Positions 8,958-19,191 of a stretch of 64,000 nt of DNA are shown in pieces (position 1 is the stretch's first letter; each line of letters begins with the position of its first letter). The notes beneath the pieces were generated by a model, which searched no databases, was not told the DNA's origin, and worked only from the letters and a program-made list of their open reading frames with translations. Made by a program: the position numbers and the translations under genes. Source of the stretch: Gammaproteobacteria bacterium (GTDB lineage Bacteria > Pseudomonadota > Gammaproteobacteria > Pseudomonadales > Pseudohongiellaceae); contig JAQWMX010000010.1 in the NCBI GenBank assembly GCA_029246545.1, forward strand, positions 1 to 64,000. Direction: 5' to 3'.

Positions 8958-9023
8958 GAGGTTTATTCCTTGAACTTGAATTTTTTAATTAAATGCGTTT
9001 TATTTCTTTCTTCTAACTAGTTA

Positions 9024-9539
9024 CTATTTTCTAATATCTACTGGGCGTTTTAATTGTAATAAACTGCCTGAAAGGTAAGCTATTTCATTCAAACTTTCTG
9101 GTACTTCTATTTCTGCGAAGCAAGCAGTAGTCATAAGTTTAGCATCGTCGGTGTAAAGTAATTCATTTTCTGGACAAAGATATGTGACGAGATCGTCTAG
9201 GCCAGGATTGTGGGAAACTAGCATGACAGTATTGTACTTATCTAAAAATTTGATACTTTCAGCTAATAACACTTGATGATTAGCATGATATAACTCTTCT
9301 TCCCAGTAAATATCCAGTGAATCAAATTCTAAACTGAGGCACACGTTCATAATGGTTTCGCGTGTACGTGAGGAATGTGAGCTGATGATACAGTCAGGAA
9401 TAAGCTGTTCACTCTGCATCCACTCTCCCATCAATAAACTGTCACGCTGACCTCTTTTATTGAGCGGTCGGTCTTGATCAGAAACAGCTACGTCCCAATC
9501 CGATTTTGCGTGCCTAAGTAAATATAACTGTTTAGTCAT
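9024..9539 (-). CDS. sixA: Phosphohistidine phosphatase SixA-like (histidine phosphatase family)
   Basis: Member of the RHG/histidine phosphatase family; E. coli SixA removes phosphate from histidine in phosphotransfer proteins. The 171 aa protein has the N-terminal catalytic motif LLRHAKSDW with R9 and H10, a conserved SSRTRET segment (56-62) and the second histidine H110 in LVSHNPGLDD. Its length matches short SixA proteins. The start overlaps the end of the upstream methyltransferase gene by 8 bp. Its substrate here is inferred only from the family. Confidence 0.82.
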   Translation of the reverse strand: MTKQLYLLRHAKSDWDVAVSDQDRPLNKRGQRDSLLMGEWMQSEQLIPDCIISSHSSRTRETIMNVCLSLEFDSLDIYWEEELYHANHQVLLAESIKFLDKYNTVMLVSHNPGLDDLVTYLCPENELLYTDDAKLMTTACFAEIEVPESLNEIAYLSGSLLQLKRPVDIRK

Positions 9540-10389
9540 TTAACTTTTGCCACACCTTAAACTCATAATTTATCCACTGCTTTGATAAACATTTTTGCAG
9601 GGCGTCACCGCCGTATAGCATTTGTAAATAAGGATTCTTTAATGAGAATTTGTTTAAGACTCTAACTAACAGACTGATGAAATAGTCTCGAGGTCTGTTT
9701 ATTTCCAGATAAGGAGTGAGATTTTGGCTTTCAATCTTTTTAAAGCCGGCTTGAGTTGCATATTTATTCACTTGCTCATTTGATAAAAGAGAGTTAATTA
9801 CCCATCCTTCCTGGAAGCGCTCTAACCAATAAGCGGCCTTTTTATCGTGTGAAAGATCCTCGTCTGTTAAAAAATCATCGCAAATAACTAAAAGCCCCCC
9901 GGGTTTAACTAAACTAGAAGCTTGATGAAAAAATGCGCCAGCACTTTGTGCGTGAACAAAAGATTCTATGGAAAAAGCTAGATCAGCTTTTTGTAGGTCT
10001 TTTGGCAGTTTGCAAAAGTCACTTTGTATACATTGAAGTTTTTTAGAATAACCTTGTTTTTTTATACGTTGCTCAGCAAGTTTGCATTGCTTTTCACTTA
10101 AGGTAATTCCAAGTCCGGTTACTGAAAATTGAGATTCTATATAACAAAGGCTAGAGGCGACCCCACAACCAAGGTCAACTATATGTGGCTCGGAACTGTA
10201 GTTGTTATCCAGAAGGAGTTTACAAATTTTATCATCGATGTAATGTAATGCTTCTGCACGGCTACTAACACCATAAGCCCATATTGCACGATGTATGCTG
10301 CCTTCTGAGGAGTGGCCCAGTGTAAGGAAAAAACCAGTGTTTTCATCATAAAAACGCTGAATATGTTGGCTGAGAGTGTTATTAGTCAT
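9532..10389 (-). CDS. Class I SAM-dependent methyltransferase
   Basis: 285 aa cytoplasmic protein with a Rossmann methyltransferase core. The SAM-binding motif I is VDLGCGVASS at 71-80, the acidic end of strand 2 follows near residue 95, and a post-I SIESFVH segment and the KPGGLLVICDD motif are present. It resembles small-molecule C- or N-methyltransferases of the cyclopropane/sterol-methyltransferase group rather than RNA methylases, but I cannot name the substrate. It overlaps sixA by 8 bp and follows metG after 59 bp on the same strand. Confidence 0.75.
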   Translation of the reverse strand: MTNNTLSQHIQRFYDENTGFFLTLGHSSEGSIHRAIWAYGVSSRAEALHYIDDKICKLLLDNNYSSEPHIVDLGCGVASSLCYIESQFSVTGLGITLSEKQCKLAEQRIKKQGYSKKLQCIQSDFCKLPKDLQKADLAFSIESFVHAQSAGAFFHQASSLVKPGGLLVICDDFLTDEDLSHDKKAAYWLERFQEGWVINSLLSNEQVNKYATQAGFKKIESQNLTPYLEINRPRDYFISLLVRVLNKFSLKNPYLQMLYGGDALQKCLSKQWINYEFKVWQKLND

Positions 10390-10448
10390 TTGCGAGTAAT
10401 ACCGCTCGAAGTGTGGCTAATATAGTTAAGTCAAAGCTAAGGCTTTGC

Positions 10449-12509
10449 TTAAGTAATTCTTAAACCGGCTTGAGCGCCTTTGTGGGGCTCTAGTAGATAA
10501 ATATCGTCACCTTCACCAGCTGCAAGTATCATACCTTCAGAAACGCCAAATTTCATTTTACGGGATTTCAGATTGGCCACCAGCACAGTATACATGCCAT
10601 TTAATTGCTCTGGTTTATAAGCGGATTTAATGCCAGAAAACACAGTGCGAATTTGTTGTTCACCCGCAGCATTCAAACCAAGATCGAGAGTTATTTTGAG
10701 CAATTTGTCAGCGCCTTCAACATAATTAGCTTCAACGATTTTAGCAATTCGTAAATCGACTTTAGCGAAATCAGGGAACTCTATTTCATCTGAAATAGGA
10801 TCGTTCGATAAAGGACTATCTACTTTATCACTTGCATCTACAGATGAGTTTTCTTGAGTATTTAAGTTTTCTTTGCTGGCTTCTACCATAGCGTCAACCT
10901 TTGTGCTTTCCACACGCGTCATTAAGGGTTTAAATTTATTTATTTGGTGATCTAATAACAAACTTTCAGCATCTTGCCACTGTAGGGCAGAGACATTTAA
11001 AAACTCTTCAACCTGATTGGCCAAATTTGGCAAAACGGGTTTTAAATAAATGATTAGTAAGCGGAATAAGTTCAATCCAGTTGAACAAATATTTTGTACC
11101 TCAAGTGCTTGCGGGTTTTCTTTCGCAAGAACCCAAGGTGTTTTATCGGCAATATATTGATTGGCTTTATCGGCTAGAGACATAATTAAACGTATAGCCT
11201 TAGAGAATTCTCTTTGCTCATAAAGTTCAGCGATTTCTGTGGTTGTTTGCTGGCAGTCAGCAATTAAATCAGGTTCAGAGACTTCTGCAGAAAGTTTACC
11301 TTCAAAACCCTTATTGATAAATCCAGCACAGCGACTGGCTATATTGACGACTTTCCCAACCACATCAGAATTTACTCGCTGGACGAAATCTTCTAAATTC
11401 AAATCTAGATCATCAGGGTTACTACCAAGTTTTCCAGCAAAATAATAACGCAGATATTCTGGATTTAAATGCTGTTTGTAGGTCTCAGCCATTATAAATG
11501 TGCCACGTGACTTGGACATTTTCTGGCCGTTAACAGTGAGGAAACCATTAACTGAAATGCCGGTTGGCGTTCTGAAGTTAGAAGTTTTAAGCATGGCCGG
11601 CCAAAACAAAGCATGAAAATTAATAATATCTTTGCCAATGAAATGCCAAAGCTCATTATTTGACTCAACGCCCCAATAGTCTTCGAAATTTAGGTCGTCA
11701 CGACTCTCACAGAGCTTTTGGAAACTGGCCATATAGCCAATTGGTGCATCTAGCCAAACATAAAAGTACTTGCCTGGTTCTCCAGGTATTTCAAAACCAA
11801 AATAAGGTGCATCTCGACTGATGTCCCATTCTTGCAGACCACTATCTAACCATTCAGCTAATTTATTGGCTACTTGTGTAGGAAGAGTGCCGCTGCGTGT
11901 CCACTCATTTAGAAAATCTGCAAAAGCTGGCAGCTTAAAAAAGAAATGTGTAGATTCTTTTTCAACTGGTGTAGCGCCTGAAATAGTTGAACGTGGATTG
12001 ATTAAATCCGTTGCATTGTAAGTTGAGCTGCAAACTTCACAGTTGTCACCATACTGATCTTCAGTTTTACATTTTGGGCACTGACCTTTAATAAACCGGT
12101 CAGATAAAAACAAGTCTTTTTCAGGGTCATAGAGTTGAGTAATACTGCGCTGACTGATATGTCCACTTGCTTTGCAACGTTCATAAATTAGCGAAGAAAA
12201 AGTTTTATTTTCATCTGAGTGAGTGCTGTGATAAATATCAAAATCTACTAGGAAATCAGCGAAATCACGCTGGTGTTCTTGATTCACAGCATCGATAAAC
12301 TCTTCTGGAGATACTCCAGCTTTTTCTGCACTTAACATTATGCCCGTACCATGAGCATCGTCGGCACAAACATAAGTACAATTATTGCCCTGCATACGTT
12401 GGAAGCGCACCCAGATGTCAGCCTGAATGTATCCTAGCAAATGACCCAAATGAATGGGGCCATTGGCATAAGGGAGGGCATTTGTAACTAGTATGTTTCG
12501 TCTACTCAA
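10449..12509 (-). CDS. metG: Methionyl-tRNA synthetase
   Basis: Charges tRNA-Met with methionine in the cytoplasm. The 686 aa protein has the class I HIGH-type motif [10 protein letters not shown] near the N-terminus, a zinc-binding insert with cysteines at about 144-161 ([17 protein letters not shown]), the KMSKS motif (GQKMSKSRG) near residue 335, an anticodon-binding domain and a C-terminal tRNA-binding OB domain of about 105 residues. This is the long dimeric form. The linker before the OB domain is Ser/Asp/Asn-rich. Location near rnf is also seen in Pseudomonas-type genomes. Confidence 0.97.
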   Translation of the reverse strand: MSRRNILVTNALPYANGPIHLGHLLGYIQADIWVRFQRMQGNNCTYVCADDAHGTGIMLSAEKAGVSPEEFIDAVNQEHQRDFADFLVDFDIYHSTHSDENKTFSSLIYERCKASGHISQRSITQLYDPEKDLFLSDRFIKGQCPKCKTEDQYGDNCEVCSSTYNATDLINPRSTISGATPVEKESTHFFFKLPAFADFLNEWTRSGTLPTQVANKLAEWLDSGLQEWDISRDAPYFGFEIPGEPGKYFYVWLDAPIGYMASFQKLCESRDDLNFEDYWGVESNNELWHFIGKDIINFHALFWPAMLKTSNFRTPTGISVNGFLTVNGQKMSKSRGTFIMAETYKQHLNPEYLRYYFAGKLGSNPDDLDLNLEDFVQRVNSDVVGKVVNIASRCAGFINKGFEGKLSAEVSEPDLIADCQQTTTEIAELYEQREFSKAIRLIMSLADKANQYIADKTPWVLAKENPQALEVQNICSTGLNLFRLLIIYLKPVLPNLANQVEEFLNVSALQWQDAESLLLDHQINKFKPLMTRVESTKVDAMVEASKENLNTQENSSVDASDKVDSPLSNDPISDEIEFPDFAKVDLRIAKIVEANYVEGADKLLKITLDLGLNAAGEQQIRTVFSGIKSAYKPEQLNGMYTVLVANLKSRKMKFGVSEGMILAAGEGDDIYLLEPHKGAQAGLRIT

Positions 12510-12543
12510 AATTTATTCTCTATAAATAGCAAGAGGTTTATTT

Positions 12544-14217
12544 TTAAAATAAGCCTTCAATCTGCCCATCAGTATTAACCGAAATTTTCTCTGCAGAGGG
12601 TGCTCTCGGTAGCCCAGGCATGATCATGATATCGCCACATACAGCAATAATAAATTCAGCGCCGGCTGAAAGTCGCAATTCTCTAATTGGCACTACATAG
12701 TTGCTCGGAGCGCCCATCAACAAAGGATCAGAAGAAAAACTATATTGGGTTTTAGCCATACAAATTGGAAAGCTTGGGTGTTGTTTTTGGTAAGCTTCAA
12801 ATTGTTTGCGTACTTTCATATCTGCAACAATGTCGGAAGCGCCATAAATTTCCTTAGCAATGCATTGAGCTTTCTTCCAAAGAGTCAGATCATCATTGTA
12901 CAAGTAATTAAAATTAGCGACAGAATTTTCAACTAAATTAACTACTTCTTCTGCCAGGGCTTTTGCTCCAGGTCCGCCTTCTGACCAATGCTGACAGCTA
13001 AAAACACTCACTCCTAACTTTTCACAACATTCAGTAATCAAATTTATTTCGGCATCTGTATCATTGTCGAATAAATTGATGGCAACAGTGAGTGGGACAC
13101 CAAATTTTTGAATATTTTCTACATGGCGTTCTAAATTGCAGAGTCCTTTTTCGAGCGCCAAAAGATTCTCTGTTTTGAGATTATCTTTGGCGATACCGCC
13201 ATGCATCTTAAGAGCGCGAATTGTGGCTACAATAACTGCTGCATCCGGTTTTAATCCGGCTTTACGGCATTTGATATTAAAGAATTTTTCTGCACCAAGG
13301 TCTGCTCCAAAACCAGCTTCTGTCACAACATAATCTGCTAGTTTCAAGGCTGTTTTAGTTGCCATAACTGAATTACAACCATGAGCGATATTGCCAAAGG
13401 GGCCACCATGTATAAACGCTGGAGTAGCTTCCAAGGTTTGAACCAAGTTAGGAAGTAGTGCATCTTTTAACAGCGCCGTCATTGCGCCATCAGCATTTAG
13501 ATCTTTTGCCGTAATCGGCTGTAAATCTCTAGTAGTACCAATAACGATTTTTGCTAAGCGGCTTTGTAAATCTTCTAGATCAGTTGCTAAGCAGAGTATT
13601 GCCATGATTTCTGATGCGACAGTGATATCGAAACCACATTGACGAGTGAAACCATTTCCTGGGCCACCAAGCCCAAGAGTGATGTCACGCAAAGCACGGT
13701 CATTCATATCTACTACGCGACGCCATGTGACACGGCGGCTGTCAATTCCCAGTTCGTTTGACCAGTGAATATGATTATCGGTCATGGCCGCCAATAAATT
13801 ATGAGCAGCACCAATAGCATGAAAATCGCCAGTGAAATGCAGGTTTATATCTTCCATCGGTAACACCTGTGCATAGCCTCCACCAGCTGCACCACCCTTC
13901 ATGCCAAAACAGGGTCCAAGGCTTGGTTCACGTAAACAGATCGTCGTAAGTTTGCCGCTTAGACTTAAGGCATCGCCTAAACCTACAGTGGTAGTTGTTT
14001 TACCTTCGCCTGCAGGAGTTGGAGAAATTGCAGTGACTAATATTAGCTTGCCGTCCTGTTTGTTTTTAAGGGATTTAATAAAGTCAGCATCTATTTTGGC
14101 TTTATTGGGGCCATATTGATGCAGAGCAGTTTCAGGAATTTCTAGTTTGTCACCGATATCAACAATAGACTGCATTGTTGCTGATTGCGCTATTTGAATG
14201 TCAGATGCTTGAGCCAT
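12544..14217 (-). CDS. fhs: Formate--tetrahydrofolate ligase
   Basis: ATP-dependent formation of 10-formyl-THF from formate and THF. The 557 aa length and P-loop-like ATP site [18 protein letters not shown] (about 68-85) are diagnostic, as are [20 protein letters not shown] and the KCRKAGL region. It feeds the same one-carbon pool as folD, which lies on the opposite strand 1.5 kb away. It is transcribed towards metG with 34 bp between them. Many heterotrophic marine bacteria carry fhs for use of formate and C1 units; that role is inference. Confidence 0.96.
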   Translation of the reverse strand: MAQASDIQIAQSATMQSIVDIGDKLEIPETALHQYGPNKAKIDADFIKSLKNKQDGKLILVTAISPTPAGEGKTTTTVGLGDALSLSGKLTTICLREPSLGPCFGMKGGAAGGGYAQVLPMEDINLHFTGDFHAIGAAHNLLAAMTDNHIHWSNELGIDSRRVTWRRVVDMNDRALRDITLGLGGPGNGFTRQCGFDITVASEIMAILCLATDLEDLQSRLAKIVIGTTRDLQPITAKDLNADGAMTALLKDALLPNLVQTLEATPAFIHGGPFGNIAHGCNSVMATKTALKLADYVVTEAGFGADLGAEKFFNIKCRKAGLKPDAAVIVATIRALKMHGGIAKDNLKTENLLALEKGLCNLERHVENIQKFGVPLTVAINLFDNDTDAEINLITECCEKLGVSVFSCQHWSEGGPGAKALAEEVVNLVENSVANFNYLYNDDLTLWKKAQCIAKEIYGASDIVADMKVRKQFEAYQKQHPSFPICMAKTQYSFSSDPLLMGAPSNYVVPIRELRLSAGAEFIIAVCGDIMIMPGLPRAPSAEKISVNTDGQIEGLF

Positions 14218-14338
14218 ATAGAATCTGCTTTTGATTAAATTGGATTGGGATTAGCAAAGACGGCGATTCTAGCAGTTTTAATTCCTTAATTTAAGTCAAA
14301 TAAAGAGCAAGTGAGCAGGTAATAAGCGTCGAATTTTG

Positions 14339-14344
14339 TATAAT
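14339..14344 (+). promoter_or_regulatory. Candidate -10 box (TATAAT)
   Basis: A perfect TATAAT lies 40 bp before the start of the exported haem-protein gene, in the 166 bp gap divergent from fhs. No convincing -35 box is visible at the right distance, so the call rests on the -10 match alone. Confidence 0.4.
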
Positions 14345-14383
14345 CTTTTCTTCAAGCATTTTTATAAACGCTAGGTAAGCGTC

Positions 14384-15637
14384 ATGCTCAATTATAGAAA
14401 AACATTATTATTAATTTTATTTTTACTGCCTACATTTGCCGTAGCACAGCTTCCTTATAAACGGGATTATCCCGCAATTAATTATAAAGATTCAGAAACC
14501 AATGATGCGGTAAGTCTTTTATTTGCTGATATCACAAACGGCCGTATACAACTTGAACACCGCAGTGAGCGCGGTTATCTGGAATCTTTACTGACTTTGC
14601 TGAATATTGATGATTCTTCTCAATTGCTGGTTTTTTCTAAAACAGCACGCAAGAGCCGCTTCGTGACACCTGAAACGCCACGAGCACTTTATTTTAATGA
14701 TGAGGTATATGTTGGATATATCCCAGATACGAATACTCTAGAAATAGCTGCAATGGATCCAACATTGGGTCCGGTATTTTTTGATATTCCGCAAGATGTC
14801 GAAAGGCCCTTGGAATTAAATCGTGAGACTAGTCGTTGTTTACGTTGCCATGACAGTATGAGCAATTCTGGCAGTGGTACTCCACGTTTTATGATGAGCT
14901 CAAGATTAGTTGACAGCAATGGTGAGATTGCTTCACATGAAGTTAGTGTGATCATGCAAGACAGTACTCCTTTAAATCAACGTTGGGGTGGCTGGTATGT
15001 CACTGGTTTACATGGTGAGCAAGAAACCATGGGCAACCTGATGTTTGAGGGCAGTGCCACATCTGTTAGTGAAATTGACTTGCTTGCTAGTGGAAATAAA
15101 ACTGATCTGAGAGGACTGTTTAATACTGCTCCTTACTTATCTGATCATAGCGACATTGTCGCCTTGTTAGTTATTCAGCATCAGATAGAAGTACAAAATA
15201 CCATGACCAGAGCTAGCTGGGATTATCTCCAGTTAATGGCAGAAGAGGGTGCAGTTAATACTGAAAAAGTTGCTGAGTTAGCTAAGCCAGTTTTGGATGT
15301 GTTGTTTATGAAAAATGAAGCGCCATTAGGTGATCAAATTCTTGGACTATCCGGCTTTACAGAGTATTTTCAAAATATAGGACCCTTCGATAACTCCAGG
15401 CGCTCACTGCGAGACCTGGATTTAAACGCACGTGTATTTAAATACCCTCTAAGTTATTTAATTTATACCGATTCTTTTGCTGCTATGCCTGAAGCACTGC
15501 ATAACTATCTTATCGAAATGATTTATCAAGTGCTAAGTTCAGATGCAGACCATATTGACTATGCACATATGGATGTGGAAACCCGTGCCGCGATATTGGA
15601 AATTGTAAACGCTACCGCCCCTGGTTTTTTTCTGTGA
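14384..15637 (+). CDS. Exported protein with one CxxCH haem motif, unknown function
   Basis: 417 aa. Residues 1-22 are a signal peptide ending AVAQ. A single c-type haem site CLRCH gives C152, C155 and H156 in the sequence RETSRCLRCHDSMSNSG, so it is probably a periplasmic monohaem protein matured by the Ccm system. The rest of the chain shows no family I can name. The second half is helical and acidic. No membrane anchor follows. It sits between the one-carbon genes fhs (opposite strand) and folD (79 bp downstream), but nothing in the sequence ties it to folate. An electron-transfer or haem-sensor role is possible. Confidence 0.7.
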   Translation: MLNYRKTLLLILFLLPTFAVAQLPYKRDYPAINYKDSETNDAVSLLFADITNGRIQLEHRSERGYLESLLTLLNIDDSSQLLVFSKTARKSRFVTPETPRALYFNDEVYVGYIPDTNTLEIAAMDPTLGPVFFDIPQDVERPLELNRETSRCLRCHDSMSNSGSGTPRFMMSSRLVDSNGEIASHEVSVIMQDSTPLNQRWGGWYVTGLHGEQETMGNLMFEGSATSVSEIDLLASGNKTDLRGLFNTAPYLSDHSDIVALLVIQHQIEVQNTMTRASWDYLQLMAEEGAVNTEKVAELAKPVLDVLFMKNEAPLGDQILGLSGFTEYFQNIGPFDNSRRSLRDLDLNARVFKYPLSYLIYTDSFAAMPEALHNYLIEMIYQVLSSDADHIDYAHMDVETRAAILEIVNATAPGFFL

Positions 15638-15715
15638 TCGACCTTCTTGATCAGTTAGAATGCCTGCTTTTCGTATAAATACATAACTGAATAAATAAAT
15701 AGGTGTGGCGACAAC

Positions 15716-16606
15716 ATGCAGTTACTTGATGGTAAGGCAACTTCTGAACAACTCAAAGCAGAAATAGCTGAAAAAGTTGCTGTGATAAAGGCCGCTAAGG
15801 GGAAAGTACCGCACTTGGCAGCAGTCCTTGTTGGCAATGATGGTGGAAGCCATACCTATGTTAGTAATAAGGTTCGCACTTGTGAACAGTTAGGTTTTGA
15901 TTCAACTTTAATTACCTTGCCTGAAGAAACTACCGAAGAAGAGCTTCTGCATAAAATAAACGAACTGAATAATAACGATGATATAGATGGTTTTATCGTG
16001 CAGGTTCCTTTGCCGGCACATATTGACGAAGATAAAGTCACCGAAGCAATTAATCCCGATAAAGATGTTGATGGTTTTCACCCAGAAAATCTTGGTCGCA
16101 TGATGTTGGGTTTGCCTGCCTATATTTCAGCAACACCTAATGGCATTTTAGAACTGTTAAAAAGAAACGGCATAATTACTTCGGGCAAACATTGTGTCGT
16201 TATTGGAAGAAGCAATATTGTTGGAACACCAATGTCTATTTTAATGTCACGTAATGCTGAACCAGGTAATTGCACAGTAACTATGGTGCATAGTCGAACA
16301 CAAAATATGCAGGAGATCTGCGCCAGTGCGGACATTCTTATTGTCGCGATTGGCAAGCCAGAATTTGTTAAAGCTGACATGGTTAAACCCGGTGCAGTAG
16401 TTATAGATGTAGGCACAACAAGAGTGCCTGACGCATCAAAACCCAATGGTTTTGCCTTAAAAGGTGATGTAGATTTTGAAGACGTGAAAGATAAATGCAG
16501 TTTTATTACGCCAGTGCCTGGTGGTGTTGGGCCGATGACAATTGCTTCACTTATGCAAAATACATTGCTCGCTGTTGAACGTAAGAACAGTGTTTTGGAT
16601 AAATAA
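15716..16606 (+). CDS. folD: Bifunctional methylene-THF dehydrogenase / methenyl-THF cyclohydrolase
   Basis: Interconverts 5,10-methylene-THF, 5,10-methenyl-THF and 10-formyl-THF using NADP. The 296 aa protein has the catalytic-lysine region [15 protein letters not shown], the folate-site motif VQVPLPAHI, the [13 protein letters not shown] segment, the NADP-binding [11 protein letters not shown] and the C-terminal [13 protein letters not shown] signature. All are intact. It is followed immediately by trpD (1 bp gap), so the two are probably co-transcribed. Together with fhs it completes formate-to-methylene-THF conversion. Confidence 0.97.
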   Translation: MQLLDGKATSEQLKAEIAEKVAVIKAAKGKVPHLAAVLVGNDGGSHTYVSNKVRTCEQLGFDSTLITLPEETTEEELLHKINELNNNDDIDGFIVQVPLPAHIDEDKVTEAINPDKDVDGFHPENLGRMMLGLPAYISATPNGILELLKRNGIITSGKHCVVIGRSNIVGTPMSILMSRNAEPGNCTVTMVHSRTQNMQEICASADILIVAIGKPEFVKADMVKPGAVVIDVGTTRVPDASKPNGFALKGDVDFEDVKDKCSFITPVPGGVGPMTIASLMQNTLLAVERKNSVLDK

Positions 16607-16607
16607 A

Positions 16608-17633
16608 ATGACCGATGCATTAACAGCTTTAAAACCTTTCATAACAAAAGTCTCAGAGAAGCAAGTATTAAGCTTTGATGAAGCTAGTGAAGCATTTGAA
16701 ATTGTTATGAGTGGCGGCGCGACACCTGCGCAGATTGCTGGTTTTCTGGTGGCATTAAGAATGCGTGGTGAAAATGTCGATGAATTGAGTGCGGCAGTAA
16801 AGGTTATTCGCGCTAAAGCGCTAGCAATAAAAGCGCCAGCCAATGCTATGGATATAGTTGGTACCGGTGGAGATGGTAGTGGTACTTTAAATATTTCTAC
16901 GGCAACGGCGATTGTAGTTGCCGGATGTGGTGTTCCCGTGGCCAAACATGGGAATCGCGCCTTGTCTTCTAAATCAGGTGCTGCAGATGTTCTAGGATCA
17001 TTGGGTATTAATCTTGAAGCGCCAATGGGAAAAATTGAACAGGCTATAGCGGAAGCCGGTATCGGATTTATGTTAGCGCCAAGACATCACAGTTCATTTA
17101 AATATGTAGGGCCGGTGCGGGTGGAGTTAGGCATTCGGACTATGTTTAATATACTAGGGCCATTATGTAATCCTGCTGGTGTTCAGCGTTATTTATTAGG
17201 TGTATATAGTAAGGACTGGGTTAAACCCATGGCTGAAGTGTTGGCAAAATTGGGCTGTGAGAAAGCCTGGGTAGTTCATGGCGCAGATGGCTTGGATGAA
17301 TTAAGCACTACAGGTCAAAATTATGTTTGTGAAGTAAACGGCAAAGAAATAAAAGAATTGAGCATTAACCCAGAAGATGCGGGTATTCCTCTTACTACAT
17401 TAGACCAACTCAAAGGCGGAGAAGCTTCTTACAATGCCGAACGGTTACAAGCATTATTAAATGGACAGAAAGATGCTTATCGGGATATTGTGGTTTTTGG
17501 TGCAGCTGCAGCCCTGGTAGTAGCAGGAAAGGTGTCAGACCTGAAACAAGGCGTAGAGTTGGCTACAAAATCAATAGATAGCGGCAAAGCCTTGCAAGCC
17601 CTAGATAAAATGATCAAGATTTGCCAAAACTAA
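16608..17633 (+). CDS. trpD: Anthranilate phosphoribosyltransferase
   Basis: Second step of tryptophan synthesis: anthranilate plus PRPP gives phosphoribosyl-anthranilate. I choose the ATG at 16608 (MTDALTALKP), giving 341 aa, since upstream in-frame codons overlap folD and are not family-like. Diagnostic motifs: GTGGDGSGTLNIST (PRPP loop), KHGNRALSSKSGAADVLG, and HHSSFKYVGPVRVELGIRT. No other trp genes are in the window, so the pathway is split. It sits 1 bp after folD. Confidence 0.96.
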   Translation: MTDALTALKPFITKVSEKQVLSFDEASEAFEIVMSGGATPAQIAGFLVALRMRGENVDELSAAVKVIRAKALAIKAPANAMDIVGTGGDGSGTLNISTATAIVVAGCGVPVAKHGNRALSSKSGAADVLGSLGINLEAPMGKIEQAIAEAGIGFMLAPRHHSSFKYVGPVRVELGIRTMFNILGPLCNPAGVQRYLLGVYSKDWVKPMAEVLAKLGCEKAWVVHGADGLDELSTTGQNYVCEVNGKEIKELSINPEDAGIPLTTLDQLKGGEASYNAERLQALLNGQKDAYRDIVVFGAAAALVVAGKVSDLKQGVELATKSIDSGKALQALDKMIKICQN

Positions 17634-17791
17634 TCGATTTCTTTGTAAACTTTTCCTATATTTAACCGTTAAAGCTACATCTGGTAAGAGAGAATATTTC
17701 TCTTTATTTACATTATTACAGGTGTAGTCTTAGCTTTTAACCACTAGGCTCTGTCCGTCACTTATTTTAAAGCACTAATTAAAGGATAAAT

Positions 17792-19189
17792 ATGACTTCT
17801 GATCGCGCAAATAATTCTGAGGAAGGCTTTGTTCCTATGCGCAGGGGAAAAGGCAAGAAAGGCTTGCTGGGCCTTATATTTCTTATTTTGATTGTAGGTT
17901 CTGGTAGTTACTACTGGCTAGGCAGTGATGAAGATGTCATCGAAAGCCAGCCTTTGCTGACAGCTGTTCAAATCGGAGACATTGAAAATACTATTGCTGC
18001 TACTGGCAGCTTAAAGCCTTTTGAAACTGTTGAAGTTGGGGCTCAGGTTTCTGGCCAATTATTGAATTTATATGTTGAAGCTGGGGATAAAGTTGAAGAA
18101 GGCCAGTTGTTAGCGGAAATTTATGCTAATCAGCAAGAACAACGCGTAGAGTCGAGCCGGGCGAATCTAGCGGGCCAAGAAGCACAGCTAGCATCGAGAA
18201 ATTCCGCCTTAGCATTAGCCCAAGCAAATGCTGACCGACAAGCTCGTTTAATGGAGGCGGATGCAACCAGTCAATTGGATTTTGATAATGCTATGAACCA
18301 ACTGGCTGCCGCGCAAGCTAATCTTACTCAAGCACAACGCCAAATCGATCAGAGTCGAGCAAATCTCGATATTGAAGAACAAGAGCTCTCTTTTACGCGT
18401 ATTGTGGCACCAATTGCTGGGACAGTTGTGTCAGTAAACATGACTGAAGGGCGTACCTTGAATGCAACTCAACAGGCGCCAACAATTTTAACTATTGCAG
18501 ATCTGACAAAAATGTCTGTTGAAGCTGAAATTTCCGAAGCTGATATAAGCAGTCTTAATAATGGCATGGAAGTTTATTTTACGACACTCGGTGGTGGTAA
18601 TCGTCGCTGGAATAGCAGTTTAAGGCAAATTCTACCGCAACCAACTATTACCAATAATGTTGTTCTCTATACTGGACTTTTTGATATCGAAAATAATGAT
18701 GGTGCTTTATTGCCTGAAATGACAGCGCAGATTTATTTTGTCACTTCTGCTTCTAGAGATGTGTTAACTGTTCCGATAGGGGCTTTGACTTTTCTTGATG
18801 GTGGGCCAGCTAGTGCAGGTTCTGGCTTTAATGAAATCATGGCCAATTCAGCAGCAGGTGGACGCGGAGGAGGTTTCAATGGCAGCATTCCTCCAGGTGT
18901 TCAGGATGGTTCTAATTTCCCAGCTGGTTCAAGGCCAAATGCAGGTCGACTAGCTGGTAATCCAAGAGGTGGAGCTACTACTAGTCTTGCTACTGCCCAG
19001 GTTCAATTGAACGACGGTACTCTTGAAACCAGAGAAATCATTGTCGGACTTACCAGCCGGGTATCCGCTGAAGTTATATATGGGTTAAAAGTTGGTGAAT
19101 CAGTCGTTTCTGGAGTAATACAAGGCAATATAGATGGCATTGATCGTGACCAAATAAGAAGTGCTTTAGGCATTCCGGGTCGAGGATAA
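17792..19189 (+). CDS. macA: MacA-like periplasmic adaptor (HlyD/RND family)
   Basis: Adaptor of a tripartite efflux pump, joining an inner-membrane MacB-type ABC transporter to an outer-membrane channel. The 465 aa protein has a cytoplasmic Lys/Arg-rich start, one membrane helix (about 24-43), a lipoyl/barrel-sandwich half around VEVGAQVSGQLLNLYVEAGDKV, a long Ala/Gln-rich coiled coil (about 108-200) and the second half IVAPIAGTVVSV. The C-terminal part contains a Gly/Asn/Pro-rich stretch of about 50 residues (roughly 346-396), longer than in typical MacA. It is followed 2 bp later by macB. Cargo is unknown (antibiotics, peptides or haem-like compounds in known systems). Confidence 0.88.
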   Translation: MTSDRANNSEEGFVPMRRGKGKKGLLGLIFLILIVGSGSYYWLGSDEDVIESQPLLTAVQIGDIENTIAATGSLKPFETVEVGAQVSGQLLNLYVEAGDKVEEGQLLAEIYANQQEQRVESSRANLAGQEAQLASRNSALALAQANADRQARLMEADATSQLDFDNAMNQLAAAQANLTQAQRQIDQSRANLDIEEQELSFTRIVAPIAGTVVSVNMTEGRTLNATQQAPTILTIADLTKMSVEAEISEADISSLNNGMEVYFTTLGGGNRRWNSSLRQILPQPTITNNVVLYTGLFDIENNDGALLPEMTAQIYFVTSASRDVLTVPIGALTFLDGGPASAGSGFNEIMANSAAGGRGGGFNGSIPPGVQDGSNFPAGSRPNAGRLAGNPRGGATTSLATAQVQLNDGTLETREIIVGLTSRVSAEVIYGLKVGESVVSGVIQGNIDGIDRDQIRSALGIPGRG

Positions 19190-19191
19190 CG

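Noticed and set aside
10390-10448. Hairpin CAAAGC/GCTTTG after metG as terminator
   Set aside because: Only six pairs and no T tract; the downstream gene is close enough for read-through.
16120-16620. 166-codon frame antisense to folD
   Set aside because: Entirely antisense to an intact conserved enzyme gene; no domain evident.
17634-17791. AGAGAA/TTCTCT inverted repeat after trpD
   Set aside because: Short AT-rich stem without GC core or a solid T run; not called as a terminator.
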